This document shows, piece after piece, positions 1 to 9,132 of a DNA stretch of 64,000 bases. Where the stretch lies: the NCBI RefSeq assembly GCF_900218035.1, contig NZ_OBMR01000011.1, positions 1-64,000 of the forward strand, given 5' to 3'. This stretch comes from Pseudobutyrivibrio ruminis DSM 9787 (GTDB taxonomy: Bacteria; Bacillota; Clostridia; Lachnospirales; Lachnospiraceae). Each line of letters begins with the position of its first letter. Position 1 is the first letter of the stretch. A program made the translations under genes and the position numbers. The notes below the pieces were generated by a model. It did no database searches. It was not told the DNA's origin and was given only the letters and a program-made list of their open reading frames with translations.

Positions 1-281
1 AGTATCAACATACTTACTATAGAACTGCTTTAAAGGAGCATGGTATTATCCAATCCATGTCTCGTAAAGGTAACTGCTATGATAATTGTATTATGGAGAC
101 ATTCTTTGGAAGATTAAAAAATGAGATGTATTATGGCTATGAGAAAGATTATTCTTCTTTTGAAGAATTCTCAAAAGCAGTTGAAGAATATATAGATTAC
201 TATAATAACAAAAGAATTCAGGCAAAAACAAAATGGATGCCACCTGTACAATACAGGGTAGCATCCATGTGTTTAGCCTAG
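1..281 (+). CDS. IS3-family (IS150-type) transposase OrfB, C-terminal end only
   Basis: This is the 3' end of a DDE (rve integrase core) transposase; the 5' part lies outside the window. The frame is open from base 3 to the TAG at 279-281. The residues SMSRKGNCYDN, followed by METFFGRLKNE and later YNNKRIQ, are the typical last blocks of IS3-family OrfB proteins. The E of METFFGRLK is the likely third catalytic acid of the DDE triad. The protein would cut and join IS ends. It points toward khpA and ends about 58 bases from the khpA stop. Intactness cannot be judged because only about 90 codons are visible. Confidence 0.9.
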   Translation, partial: YQHTYYRTALKEHGIIQSMSRKGNCYDNCIMETFFGRLKNEMYYGYEKDYSSFEEFSKAVEEYIDYYNNKRIQAKTKWMPPVQYRVASMCLA

Positions 282-318
282 TTCATAAATATGTGTCCAG
301 GATTCTGGGTACATATCA
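282..318 (+). mobile_element. Probable right end of the IS3/IS150-type element
   Basis: After the transposase stop the sequence reads GTGTCCAGGATTCTGGGTACA up to about 313. On the complement this begins TGTACCC and contains TCCTGGACA, which resembles IS150-group termini. The exact boundary (313 or 318) and any target duplication cannot be fixed without the other end. Confidence 0.5.
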
Positions 319-338
319 AAACTCAGGTTCCTACAACA

Positions 339-575
339 TTAGTCAACGTCAACAATATCAACGATAACTTTCTTGTCAATCTTTGAGGCTGCAGCCTTTA
401 CTACAGCGCGGATAGCCTTGGCAATTCTGCCCTGCTTTCCAATAACCTTACCCATATCAGATGGTGCAACGCGAAGCTCAACAACGATTGATTTAGCGTC
501 TTCCTTCTCTGAAACTACAACCTCCTCAGGATTGTCTACAAGTGACTTAGCAATTACTTCAACTAATTCTTTCAT
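339..575 (-). CDS. khpA: KhpA, KH-domain RNA-binding protein
   Basis: A small protein of about 78 residues made of one KH domain, with the GxxG RNA-binding loop visible as GKQG near residue 46. KhpA (YlqC) pairs with KhpB in many Firmicutes to bind RNA and influences cell elongation and division; that role is family knowledge. It follows rpsP by about 20 bases, the usual position. The ATG at 575 is preceded directly by an in-frame GTG at 578. AAAGGA lies 7 bases from the GTG and 10 from the ATG, so the GTG start is possible. The genes that usually follow (rimM, trmD, rplS) are not seen; the IS end lies there instead. Confidence 0.93.
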   Translation of the reverse strand: MKELVEVIAKSLVDNPEEVVVSEKEDAKSIVVELRVAPSDMGKVIGKQGRIAKAIRAVVKAAASKIDKKVIVDIVDVD

Positions 576-598
576 CACTATTCATTCCTTTCGAGTGT

Positions 599-841
599 TT
601 ACTGAACGCCTGCCTGCTTGAAAAGTCTAGCAACTGTCTCTGTTGGCTTTGCGCCGTTTGAGATCCACTTCTTAGCTGCCTCAGCATCAACTGTAACTGC
701 TGCTGGCTCCTGGTTAGGATCGTATGTACCGATCTCATCGATGTTTCTACCGTCACGAGGTGCTCTTGCATCTGCTACTACGATTCTGTAGATTGGTCTC
801 TTCTTCTGACCCATTCTCTTTAATCTAATCTTTACTGCCAT
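599..841 (-). CDS. rpsP: 30S ribosomal protein S16
   Basis: An 80-residue protein starting [16 protein letters not shown] and continuing [15 protein letters not shown], the unmistakable S16 signature. Length matches the family. It binds 16S rRNA and is needed for 30S assembly. AGGAGG sits 8 bases before the ATG. It lies between ffh and khpA in the classic ylxM-ffh-rpsP-khpA order, so it is probably expressed from the promoter ahead of ylxM. Confidence 0.98.
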   Translation of the reverse strand: MAVKIRLKRMGQKKRPIYRIVVADARAPRDGRNIDEIGTYDPNQEPAAVTVDAEAAKKWISNGAKPTETVARLFKQAGVQ

Positions 842-880
842 TTTTAATTCCTCCTAAATAATAAAACTAAATGGTCTTGG

Positions 881-2221
881 CTAAAATGGGAAGCGCATTC
901 CGCGGCGTCCCTTGCCCATCATATTTGGCATCTGCTTCATCATCTTCTTTGATTGTTCGAATTGTTTAACGAAGCGATTAACCTCTGCTATATCTAAACC
1001 AGCTCCAGCAGCAATTCTGTGCTTTCTGCTAGGATTTAGTAATTTTGGATTCTCACGCTCTGCAGGAGTCATGGAAAGGATGATAGCTTCGATGTGTGCA
1101 AGCTTTTTATCATCCACAGCCCCTTCAATCTGAGCCAACTGGCTAGAATTGATACCAGGCATCATTCCAAGGATGGATGAAAGGCCACCAAGCTTTTTCA
1201 TCTGCTCCATAGAAGTGAGATAATCGTTGAAATCGAATGATGCTTTCTTTACTTTCTTTGAAAGCTGCATTGCTGCATCCTTATCGATTTCTGCCTCCGC
1301 CTTTTCGATGAGTGAAAGTACATCACCCATGCCAAGGATTCGGCTCGCCATTCTGTCTGGATGGAACTGCTCCAAATCTGAAAGCTTTTCACCCATACCA
1401 GCGTAAAGAATCGGCTTTCCTGTGACAGCCTTAATAGAAAGGGCTGCACCGCCTCGAGTATCACCATCAAGCTTTGTGATGATTACTCCATCAATGCCAA
1501 TCTTTTCATCGAATGTAGCTGAAACATTAACTGCATCCTGACCTGTCATGGCATCAACTACCAAAATGGTATTGAGGATATCGATATTGCTCTTTATAGC
1601 TGCGAGCTCATTCATCATATCCTCGTCTATGTGAAGACGACCGGCTGTATCGAAGATAACAACATCGAAGCCGTTCTTTTTAGCGTAAGCCATTGCCTCT
1701 TTGGCAATCTTTACAGGCTTTTCTTTATCTCCTAAAGAGAAAACCTCAACATCCTGCTTTTTACCGTTTATCTGTAACTGCTCTATAGCTGCAGGACGAT
1801 AAATATCACAAGCTACCAATAAAGGCTTTTTGCCCTTTTGTTTTACCTTGCCAGCAAGCTTTGCTGTGGTAGTTGTTTTACCGGCACCCTGAAGACCAAC
1901 CATCATGATTGTGGTGATGGCGCCGCCTGTGCCAAAAGTGATATCTGTAACTTCTGAGCCCATTAAATTAACAAGCTCTTCGTTTACAATCTTTATAACC
2001 ATCTGCCCGGGATTCAAGCCGTTCATAACATCTGAACCAATTGCTCGCTCTGTGACAGTGTTTGTAAATTGCTTTACAACCTTGAAGTTAACATCGGCCT
2101 CAAGAAGTGCCATCTTAACTTCCTTTAAAGCAGCCTTAACGTCAGCTTCTGTAAGTCTGCCCTTGCTTCTTAGATTCTTAAATACGCCTTGAAGCTTTTC
2201 TGAAAGTGAATCAAAAGCCAT
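881..2221 (-). CDS. ffh: Signal recognition particle protein Ffh (SRP54)
   Basis: A 446-residue SRP GTPase, normal length. Order: N domain (about 1-90), G domain with P-loop GLQGAGKT at 109-116, DTAGR at 191-195 and TKLDGD at 249-254, then the methionine-rich M domain from about 300, which binds 4.5S RNA and signal peptides. The C-terminus is rich in Met and basic residues (KKMMKQMPNMMGKGRRG). It works with FtsY, also encoded in this window, to bring nascent membrane proteins to the translocon. It starts 3 bases after the ylxM stop, so the two are likely translationally coupled. Confidence 0.98.
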   Translation of the reverse strand: MAFDSLSEKLQGVFKNLRSKGRLTEADVKAALKEVKMALLEADVNFKVVKQFTNTVTERAIGSDVMNGLNPGQMVIKIVNEELVNLMGSEVTDITFGTGGAITTIMMVGLQGAGKTTTTAKLAGKVKQKGKKPLLVACDIYRPAAIEQLQINGKKQDVEVFSLGDKEKPVKIAKEAMAYAKKNGFDVVIFDTAGRLHIDEDMMNELAAIKSNIDILNTILVVDAMTGQDAVNVSATFDEKIGIDGVIITKLDGDTRGGAALSIKAVTGKPILYAGMGEKLSDLEQFHPDRMASRILGMGDVLSLIEKAEAEIDKDAAMQLSKKVKKASFDFNDYLTSMEQMKKLGGLSSILGMMPGINSSQLAQIEGAVDDKKLAHIEAIILSMTPAERENPKLLNPSRKHRIAAGAGLDIAEVNRFVKQFEQSKKMMKQMPNMMGKGRRGMRFPF

Positions 2222-2224
2222 AAA

Positions 2225-2560
2225 TTATAGTTCCTCTAAAATCAACTGAGATAATCGGGAAATCTCTGATAAAGTAGCTTCGCTAGGATTTCCTTCTGTC
2301 AATTCGTTTATACGAATGACATCTCCTCTAATGTTCATAAACTTTTCTACGAGATGGAGCCTAGATTCATAATCCTGTAAAAGCTTGTCGCATCTCTTTA
2401 AAATATCGTGCACCGCCTGACGGGAAATGGAAAGTGAATCTGCTATTTCTGCAAGGGATAAGTCATCATTGATGCTCATCTCGTATACGCTACGCTGATG
2501 CTCTGTTAAAAGCTCACCATAAAAATCATATAAATAACCAGATTTAATCTTGTCTTCCAT
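2225..2560 (-). CDS. ylxM: YlxM/p13-like putative DNA-binding protein
   Basis: A 111-residue protein with a sigma-70 region-4-like helix-turn-helix (SLAEIADSLSISRQAVHDI, about residues 35-53). YlxM is almost always coupled to ffh and is thought to act in or regulate the SRP pathway. The start at 2560 (MEDKIKSG) is chosen because AAGGAG lies just upstream and the sigma-A promoter at 2586-2614 leaves about 19 bases of leader. A longer upstream reading would begin inside the promoter. Confidence 0.92.
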   Translation of the reverse strand: MEDKIKSGYLYDFYGELLTEHQRSVYEMSINDDLSLAEIADSLSISRQAVHDILKRCDKLLQDYESRLHLVEKFMNIRGDVIRINELTEGNPSEATLSEISRLSQLILEEL

Positions 2561-2585
2561 ATCTCTCCTTTTAGCGACCTTAAAT

Positions 2586-2614
2586 AATATACTATAATAA
2601 AATAGAGGTGTCAA
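2586..2614 (-). promoter_or_regulatory. Sigma-A promoter of ylxM-ffh-rpsP-khpA
   Basis: On the minus strand a perfect -35 TTGACA (2609-2614) and a -10 TATATT (2586-2591) are separated by 17 bases. The predicted transcript starts near 2579. The -35 box lies inside the 3' arm of the ilvA terminator hairpin. Confidence 0.85.
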
Positions 2615-2635
2615 GTATAAATACTTTACACCTCT
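2604..2635 (-). terminator. Terminator after ilvA
   Basis: Arms AGAGGTGT and ACACCTCT (8 bp) enclose a second 6-bp stem AAGTAT/ATACTT with a 2-base loop, so nearly the whole 32 bases can pair. It is followed on the minus strand by ATTTTATT, a poor U-tract. It starts 8 bases after the ilvA stop. Confidence 0.75.
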
Positions 2636-2642
2636 AATATTA

Positions 2643-3854
2643 TTAAAGTGAAGTTCTAACTATCTTTGGTCTGTAACCGCCTTCATCCAAAGCCTTGAGG
2701 ATCTGCTCCTTGTGGTCTGTACCGAAAGCTTCAAGAGTGATGCGAAGCTCTACAGCTGCAGAACGATTTGTTGTAACAAACTGATTGTGCTCAAGCTTGA
2801 TAACATTGCCCTGCTGATCTGCAATAAGCTGTGATACCTTTGCAAGCATACCTGGCTTATCAGGAAGAAGTACAGATACTGTGAAGATTCTGTCTCTAAA
2901 GATAAGACCCTGCTGAACTACTGAAGACATTGTGATAACGTCCATATTTCCACCAGAAAGTACAGATACAACTCTCTTATCTTTGAAACCAAGATGGTTC
3001 AATGCAGCAACTGTAAGAAGTCCTGAGTTTTCAACTACCATCTTGTGATTCTCTACCATATCGAGGAATGCAACGATAAGCTCATCATCGTCTACCGTGA
3101 TAATCTCATCGATATTTTCCTGAAGATAAGGGAAAATGTTTGAACCTGGTGTCTTTACTGCAGTACCATCAGCAATAGTGTTTACAGAAGGAAGTGTTGT
3201 AACCTCTCCCTTTGCAAATGATGCCTGAAGTGAAGCAGCTCCACTAGGCTCAACACCGATTACTTTAATCTTTGGATTAAGAAGCTTTGCAAGTGTAGAT
3301 ACACCTGTTGCAAGTCCGCCGCCACCGATTGGAACAAGAATATACTCAACAAGAGGCAACTCCTTGAAGATTTCCATTGCAATAGTACCCTGACCAGTTG
3401 CAACTGCTAAATCATCGAAAGGATGAATGAATGTGTAGCCATGCTCATCAGCAAGCTTGTAAGCATACTCACATGCCTCATCATATACATCACCATATAA
3501 AACAACATCGGCACCGTAGCTCTTTGTACGGTTGACCTTGATGAGAGGAGTTGTTGTAGGCATAACGATTGTTGCCTTTACGCCATATTTGCTGGCTGCA
3601 TATGCAACACCCTGGGCGTGATTACCAGCAGATGCTGTAATAAGTCCCTTTGCTCTCTCCTCATCTGTAAGAGTGCTTATTTTGTAATATGCACCCCTAA
3701 GCTTATATGCACCAGTAAGCTGCATATTCTCTGGCTTAAGGTAAACCATATTTCCACACTTCTCACTAAAATAATCGCTGTAAACCAGCTTTGTCTCGTG
3801 TGTTACCTCAGTGACAATCTTTGAGGCTTCTTCAAATTTGTCCAATGTAAGCAT
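2643..3854 (-). CDS. ilvA: Threonine ammonia-lyase with C-terminal ACT domain
   Basis: A 403-residue PLP enzyme that turns L-threonine into 2-oxobutyrate and ammonia, feeding isoleucine synthesis or threonine breakdown. The PLP lysine is Lys51 in AYKLRGA; the phosphate-binding glycine loop GGGGLATG starts near 177; an ACT-type regulatory domain covers about 325-403. The single short ACT domain and length fit the TdcB/short-IlvA class found in Firmicutes rather than the 514-residue E. coli IlvA. Whether it is biosynthetic or catabolic cannot be decided here. It is the last gene after ftsY and ends at the terminator 2604-2635. GGGAG is 7 bases before the ATG. Confidence 0.93.
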   Translation of the reverse strand: MLTLDKFEEASKIVTEVTHETKLVYSDYFSEKCGNMVYLKPENMQLTGAYKLRGAYYKISTLTDEERAKGLITASAGNHAQGVAYAASKYGVKATIVMPTTTPLIKVNRTKSYGADVVLYGDVYDEACEYAYKLADEHGYTFIHPFDDLAVATGQGTIAMEIFKELPLVEYILVPIGGGGLATGVSTLAKLLNPKIKVIGVEPSGAASLQASFAKGEVTTLPSVNTIADGTAVKTPGSNIFPYLQENIDEIITVDDDELIVAFLDMVENHKMVVENSGLLTVAALNHLGFKDKRVVSVLSGGNMDVITMSSVVQQGLIFRDRIFTVSVLLPDKPGMLAKVSQLIADQQGNVIKLEHNQFVTTNRSAAVELRITLEAFGTDHKEQILKALDEGGYRPKIVRTSL

Positions 3855-3880
3855 AATTAGTCTCCCTCTTGTGTGGCTTA

Positions 3881-4810
3881 CTATTGTTCAGCGTAGAATA
3901 ATGCATCAACAAATTCATCTGCGTTGAACTTTTCTAAGTCGTCAATTGTTTCTCCAACACCAATATATTTTACTGGCAATTTTAACTCAGATTGGATAGC
4001 AATTGCAATACCGCCTTTTGCAGTTCCATCTAATTTTGTAATAACAATACCAGATATATCTGTAACCTCAGAGAATTCTCTAGCCTGAACAAGGGCATTC
4101 TGGCCTGTTGTACCGTCTAACACAATAAGTGTCTCGCGATATGCCTCTGGGAATTCTTTTGAGATAGTGCTGTTAATCTTAGAAAGTTCGTTCATAAGAT
4201 TCTTTTTGTTGTGTAATCTACCTGCAGTGTCCACAAGGAGAACATCTACATTTCTAGCCTTTGCTGCGTGAACAGCATCATAAACAACTGCCGCTGGATC
4301 TGAGCCCTCTGGACCACCGATAAAATCTACTGATGCTCTGTCTGCCCATTCCTTAAGCTGATCAGAAGCAGCTGCGCGGAATGTATCAGCGCCAGCAACC
4401 ATAACCTTTTTACCAGCAGCCTGAAGCTTTCCAGCAAGCTTTCCGATTGTGGTTGTTTTTCCAACTCCATTTACACCGATTACTAAAACAACAGATGTCT
4501 TCTTTTCAAAATCAAATGATGTCTCATCGAGAGCCATCTGCTCTTTAATTTCGTTGATAAGAAACTGCTTGCACTCGGCAGGCTCCTTGATGTGCTCCTT
4601 TTTTACTGCCTCTCTTAAATCGTCGAGGATAGTCTCTGTAGTGCGCACACCAATGTCACCCATGATAAGGACTTCTTCAAGCTCCTCGTAGAAGTCCTCA
4701 TCGATATTTGAAAAGCCGTTGAAAATGTAATCCATCGACTTTATAAAATTGTCTCTTGTTTTGGTCAGGCCCTTTATAAGGCGCTGCCAGAAGCTGATTT
4801 TTTCTGCCAT
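3881..4810 (-). CDS. ftsY: Signal recognition particle receptor FtsY
   Basis: A 309-residue SRP-type GTPase with P-loop GVNGVGKT at 112-119, DTAGR and TKLDG. It is the membrane-associated receptor that docks the Ffh-ribosome complex. The long acidic N-terminal domain of proteobacterial FtsY is absent, as is normal in Firmicutes; instead residues 1-30 form a basic, amphipathic stretch (FWQRLIKGLTKTRDNF) suited to membrane contact. GGAGG is 4 bases before the ATG. It follows smc by 18 bases, the conserved rnc-smc-ftsY order. Confidence 0.97.
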   Translation of the reverse strand: MAEKISFWQRLIKGLTKTRDNFIKSMDYIFNGFSNIDEDFYEELEEVLIMGDIGVRTTETILDDLREAVKKEHIKEPAECKQFLINEIKEQMALDETSFDFEKKTSVVLVIGVNGVGKTTTIGKLAGKLQAAGKKVMVAGADTFRAAASDQLKEWADRASVDFIGGPEGSDPAAVVYDAVHAAKARNVDVLLVDTAGRLHNKKNLMNELSKINSTISKEFPEAYRETLIVLDGTTGQNALVQAREFSEVTDISGIVITKLDGTAKGGIAIAIQSELKLPVKYIGVGETIDDLEKFNADEFVDALFYAEQ

Positions 4811-4828
4811 ATAACCTCCAGCTAAGGA

Positions 4829-7800
4829 TTAATCATCCAACTGTGCTTCGATAAGATTTACAGAAACAAGAGCAGAAACACCCTTCTCCTGCATTGTGAT
4901 ACCGAATAATCTGTCTGCTGCGTTCATAGTACCACGACGGTGAGTGATAACGATGAACTGTGTATTCTTTGTAAGCTTGTGTAAGTATCCAGCAAATCTA
5001 TCTACGTTTGCATCATCAAGAGCCGCCTCAATCTCGTCCAAGAGACAGAATGGAGATGGCTTAAGGTTCTGAATAGCAAACAATAATGCGATTGCAGTAA
5101 GTGATTTCTCACCACCGGACATCTGCATCATATTGATAAGCTTCTTTCCTGGTGGCTGGGCATTGATAATAATACCTGTCTCAAGTAAGTCCTCACTGTC
5201 AACAAGCTCAAGTGTACCATGTCCACCACCGAACAATTCCTTGAATGCCTTGTCGAACTGCACCTGGATGTCCTTGAATCCTTCAGCAAACTGCTTTCTC
5301 ATTCCTTCATCAAGCTCATCGATAATACGAACAAGAGAAGCCTCTGCCTCAACCAAATCATCGTGCTGTCCCTTAAGGAAGTTGTAACGCTCAGAAAGCT
5401 CTTTGAATTCCTCGATAGCGTTTACATTAACATTTCCCATAGCTCGGATAGCATTCTTGATTTTAGAAGCATCCTTCTTCATCTGATCCAAATCGTTATA
5501 CTCTGGATCCTTTAATTCTTCTGCTGAATGATATGTAAGCTCATATTCATTCCACATGTAGTTGTTTTGATATGAAATAGCATCGCTGATTTTCTCTCTC
5601 TGTGAATCCAGACGATAGATTTCCTTGTCTAATTCAGAGATTCTATCTGTGATTTCCTGTCGCTGTTCAAAGAAGTTCTTGTGTGAGTTATTAAGCTCTT
5701 CTTTTCTTGCAACAGCTTCTTTGATTTCTTCCTCAAGCTTTCCAAAGGATTCGTCAGATGCAGAGATTGTAGCCTTAATCTCGTCGATTCGGGCTTTCTT
5801 TGCTTCTGTCTCTTCTTTTGTAGACTGAGCATTTTCTTTGATAACTGCAATATCAGCAACACACTTTTCGATTTCAGATGTGATACGGTCTAAGTTCTGC
5901 TGAACGAAATCAACCTTCTGTCTAGCATTAGCCTCCTCAATCTGAACCTCAGACATTGTTCTGTTAACAGAAGTCTCCATGTAAGTCTTCTCATCAACTT
6001 CGTCTGAAAGCTTTTGGATCTCAGCTTTGAGCTCTGCTTCTTTATCTTCTGATTCCTGCTTTTCGGACTCGATTTCCTTCTTGCCTGCAGCGATTTCAGT
6101 GAGCTGTGTTTCAAGCTCTTCGCTTTCCTTAGAAAGACCTTCGTAAGCAGTTAAGCTTTCCTTCTTCTGCTCATTTGCTCTGTCTAAGCCAAGCTTTGCT
6201 GTATTTAAAGCAATAGCTGCTTCATTCAGCTTTGTAGTGTTGTCATCTCTGTCGCTTTCAAGAAGTGCAACAGCTGTCTCAATCTCACCCTCACGGTTCT
6301 TGAGCTCATCCATCTCCTTAGAGATAACATCAAGCTTGCCTTCAAGCTCCTCAATCTCACGATTTCTACCGAGAAGATTTGATTTGTTCTTGAAGTGACC
6401 ACCGGCCATTGAACCACCTGGTGCAAGGTATTCACCATCAAGTGTAACGATATGGATGCTGTAGTTGTTTTTCTTTGCAAGAGCGATAGCTGAATCGATA
6501 TTGTCAGCAACTACAACTCTACCAAGAAGATAAGCTACAACACCATCAAACTTGCTATCACATGTAACAAGCTCTGATGCAAGACCAAGAACTCCCTTGT
6601 CATTAAGGACTTCTGTCTTCTTGAAATTGCCTCTTCCATCAACAGATGTCAAAGGAAGGAATGTGGCACGACCAAGCTTGTTTTCCTTTAAGTAGCTGAT
6701 AAGCTTCTTTGCGCAAGCTTCGTCTGCTGTAACGATATTTTGAATGTTTCCACCGAGAGCTGTCTCGATAGCCATTTCGTATTTCTTTTCAACATGGATA
6801 AGGTCAGAAATAACGCCCTCGATACCATCGATTCTGCCCTTCTGCTCCATGATTTTACGAGTCGAATTACCGTATCCCTCATAGCGCTCTGCAATGTTCT
6901 TGATTGACTCTAATCTAGTCTGAACACGAGCGAACTCATCTTTCTTTGCCTGTAATGCAGTAGAATTCTCACGGCTCTTCTTTTTCCATTCAGCTGCCTT
7001 TTCAGTGAATTCCTTGTCCTTTTCCTGAAGCTCAAGAAGAAGTGACTGTGCATTCTTAAACTCATCCTCTGCAAGGGCAACAGCAACATCCAAATCCTCT
7101 TCACGAGTCTTTCTTTCAAGGAGACGCTGATTAAGCTTTGCCTTACGGATGTTTGTCTGCTCAAGCATAGTCTCAAGACGCTGCTCCTTAGACTTGATTG
7201 AAGCACGATTGTTGAGCAGTTCCATGATAGCTTTGTTGTCCTGCTCAATTTTTTCGTTATTCGAAGTGATTGCAACCTGGAGCTCACTGTAGTTAGTCTT
7301 AACAGAATTGAGACGTTCTACAGCTTCCTCCAATGTCTTATCAAGATTTTCCTTTTCAGCCTTGAAATCTGCTAACTGGCTTTCTTTATCTGCCTTATCT
7401 GTCTCGATTTCAGCGATACGGCTTGCCATATTTTCATCTGTGGCATTAGCAGAACGAATCTGCTCCTCTAAAAGAGCAATTTCGTTTTCCAGTTTGCCCT
7501 TCATAAGAGTAGAATCAGACTGATTCTTCTTTAAGGTTTCGATTTCAACATCAAGGTCGTTGATCTGCTGCTCCAAAGAGTCGTATTTTGTACGAATCTC
7601 CTCCTGAGCTGTCTTGCTTTCTTCCATGTGTTCTCTAGCAAGATTTGCATTCTTTTCAACCTCATCTAAATTAGCCTGAAGTCTATCAACCTCAAGCATG
7701 AAAGAGTTTACGTCGATACGCTTAAGCTCTTCTTTGTATTTTAAGTATTGCTTTGCATCCTCAGACTGCTTTTCCAAAGGTCCGATACGACGCTCCTGCT

Positions 7801-8389
7801 CAGAAAGAATATCATTTACACGAACAAGATTCTCTCTCTCGCTTTCAAGCTTCTTTACAGATGCTGCCTTACGCTTTTTGTACTTTACGATACCAACAGC
7901 TTCATCGAAAAGCTCACGTCTATCCTCTGGCTTACCAGACAAAATCTTTTCGATTTGGCCCTGTCCGATGATAGAATATCCTTCCTTACCGACACCAGTA
8001 TCATAGAAAAGCTCTGACACATCCTTCAAACGGCATGGTGTACCATTGAGAAGATACTCGCTTTCGCCTGAACGATAAACACGACGAGCAATTGTAACTT
8101 CCTCGTAGTCTACTGGAAGCACATGGTCAGAGTTGTCCATTGTAAGTGCTACATATGCATATGAAAGAGGCTTTCTTGCCTCTGTTCCTGCAAAGATAAC
8201 ATCCTGCATGCTGGCACCACGAAGCTGCTTTGCAGACTGCTCACCGAGAACCCAGCGAACAGCATCAGCAACGTTACTTTTACCGGAACCGTTAGGACCA
8301 ACGATACCTGTGATACCATTATGGAATTCGAATTTCATCTTGTGTGCAAAAGATTTAAATCCGTATAATTCAATACTTTTAAGATACAT
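4829..8389 (-). CDS. smc: Chromosome segregation protein SMC
   Basis: A 1186-residue structural-maintenance-of-chromosomes ATPase of full length. Walker A GPNGSGKS is at 31-38; long coiled coils (about 170-500 and 670-1000) flank a hinge with the glycine-rich APGGSMAGG segment. The C-terminal head carries the ABC signature MSGGEKSLTA and Walker B FCLLDEIEAALDD. It forms the condensin ring with ScpA and ScpB, which are not in this window. GGGAG lies 6 bases before the ATG, and the gene follows rnc by 18 bases. Confidence 0.98.
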   Translation of the reverse strand: MYLKSIELYGFKSFAHKMKFEFHNGITGIVGPNGSGKSNVADAVRWVLGEQSAKQLRGASMQDVIFAGTEARKPLSYAYVALTMDNSDHVLPVDYEEVTIARRVYRSGESEYLLNGTPCRLKDVSELFYDTGVGKEGYSIIGQGQIEKILSGKPEDRRELFDEAVGIVKYKKRKAASVKKLESERENLVRVNDILSEQERRIGPLEKQSEDAKQYLKYKEELKRIDVNSFMLEVDRLQANLDEVEKNANLAREHMEESKTAQEEIRTKYDSLEQQINDLDVEIETLKKNQSDSTLMKGKLENEIALLEEQIRSANATDENMASRIAEIETDKADKESQLADFKAEKENLDKTLEEAVERLNSVKTNYSELQVAITSNNEKIEQDNKAIMELLNNRASIKSKEQRLETMLEQTNIRKAKLNQRLLERKTREEDLDVAVALAEDEFKNAQSLLLELQEKDKEFTEKAAEWKKKSRENSTALQAKKDEFARVQTRLESIKNIAERYEGYGNSTRKIMEQKGRIDGIEGVISDLIHVEKKYEMAIETALGGNIQNIVTADEACAKKLISYLKENKLGRATFLPLTSVDGRGNFKKTEVLNDKGVLGLASELVTCDSKFDGVVAYLLGRVVVADNIDSAIALAKKNNYSIHIVTLDGEYLAPGGSMAGGHFKNKSNLLGRNREIEELEGKLDVISKEMDELKNREGEIETAVALLESDRDDNTTKLNEAAIALNTAKLGLDRANEQKKESLTAYEGLSKESEELETQLTEIAAGKKEIESEKQESEDKEAELKAEIQKLSDEVDEKTYMETSVNRTMSEVQIEEANARQKVDFVQQNLDRITSEIEKCVADIAVIKENAQSTKEETEAKKARIDEIKATISASDESFGKLEEEIKEAVARKEELNNSHKNFFEQRQEITDRISELDKEIYRLDSQREKISDAISYQNNYMWNEYELTYHSAEELKDPEYNDLDQMKKDASKIKNAIRAMGNVNVNAIEEFKELSERYNFLKGQHDDLVEAEASLVRIIDELDEGMRKQFAEGFKDIQVQFDKAFKELFGGGHGTLELVDSEDLLETGIIINAQPPGKKLINMMQMSGGEKSLTAIALLFAIQNLKPSPFCLLDEIEAALDDANVDRFAGYLHKLTKNTQFIVITHRRGTMNAADRLFGITMQEKGVSALVSVNLIEAQLDD

Positions 8390-8407
8390 TAAATTCTCCC
8401 TAATTAA

Positions 8408-9109
8408 TTATATAATCTTGATAGAGTCTTCTTTGTGGAGGCGCATCAAGCCTTCATAAGCAGCTTCCTGCTCAGCAGCCTTTTTGGTGCTACCAACACC
8501 TGAGCCAAGAACTCTATCCCCAACTAAGGCTTCAACCTTAAATTCCTTAGCGTGGTCTGGACCAGTTTCAGAAATTAGCTGATATGTAAGTGGTTCTTTA
8601 AAATTAGCCTGAACAACTTCCTGCAATCTGGTCTTGCTATCGTAAAATAGCTGCTTGTGTTCTATGTCGTTTAAGACAAACCTGTGGATATATTCAGAAG
8701 CGGGCTCCATTCCACCATCCAAAAAGATAGCGCCGATTGTAGCCTCAAAGGCGTCAGAAAGAATAGACTTTCTATTTCGACCGCCTGTCATGTCCTCACC
8801 TTTAGATAGACGAACATAGTCTCCAAGGTTTATTTCCTTGCAAATGTAAGCCAGAGTAGGCTCACAAACTATGCTAGCTCTAAGTCTAGATAATTTACCT
8901 TCATTTAATTCGGTATAATTTAGATACAAAAACTCACTCGAAACGATTTCAAGCACTGCATCCCCAAGGAACTCAAGTCTCTCGTTGTCGCTAAGCTTTG
9001 GCATATGGTTTTCATTTGCATATGAACTATGTGTCAAAGCCTGTTGTAGTAAGCTTTCGTCTCTAAACTCATAACCGATAATCTTTTGAAATTCCTTTAA
9101 ACTATTCAA
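8408..9109 (-). CDS. rnc: Ribonuclease III
   Basis: A double-strand-specific endoribonuclease of about 233 residues. The catalytic signature ERLEFLGDAVLE lies near residues 43-54 and the double-stranded RNA-binding domain fills the last 70 residues (GSGVGSTKKAAEQEAA). It matures rRNA and cleaves structured mRNAs. I choose the TTG at 9107-9109 as start because GGAGG sits 7-8 bases before it. An in-frame GTG at 9140-9142 has no ribosome site and lies inside a perfect hairpin. The leader carries two strong stem-loops, which may be a self-cleavage site. Confidence 0.95.
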   Translation of the reverse strand: MNSLKEFQKIIGYEFRDESLLQQALTHSSYANENHMPKLSDNERLEFLGDAVLEIVSSEFLYLNYTELNEGKLSRLRASIVCEPTLAYICKEINLGDYVRLSKGEDMTGGRNRKSILSDAFEATIGAIFLDGGMEPASEYIHRFVLNDIEHKQLFYDSKTRLQEVVQANFKEPLTYQLISETGPDHAKEFKVEALVGDRVLGSGVGSTKKAAEQEAAYEGLMRLHKEDSIKII

Positions 9110-9132
9110 AATACTACCTCCTGAGTTTAAAA

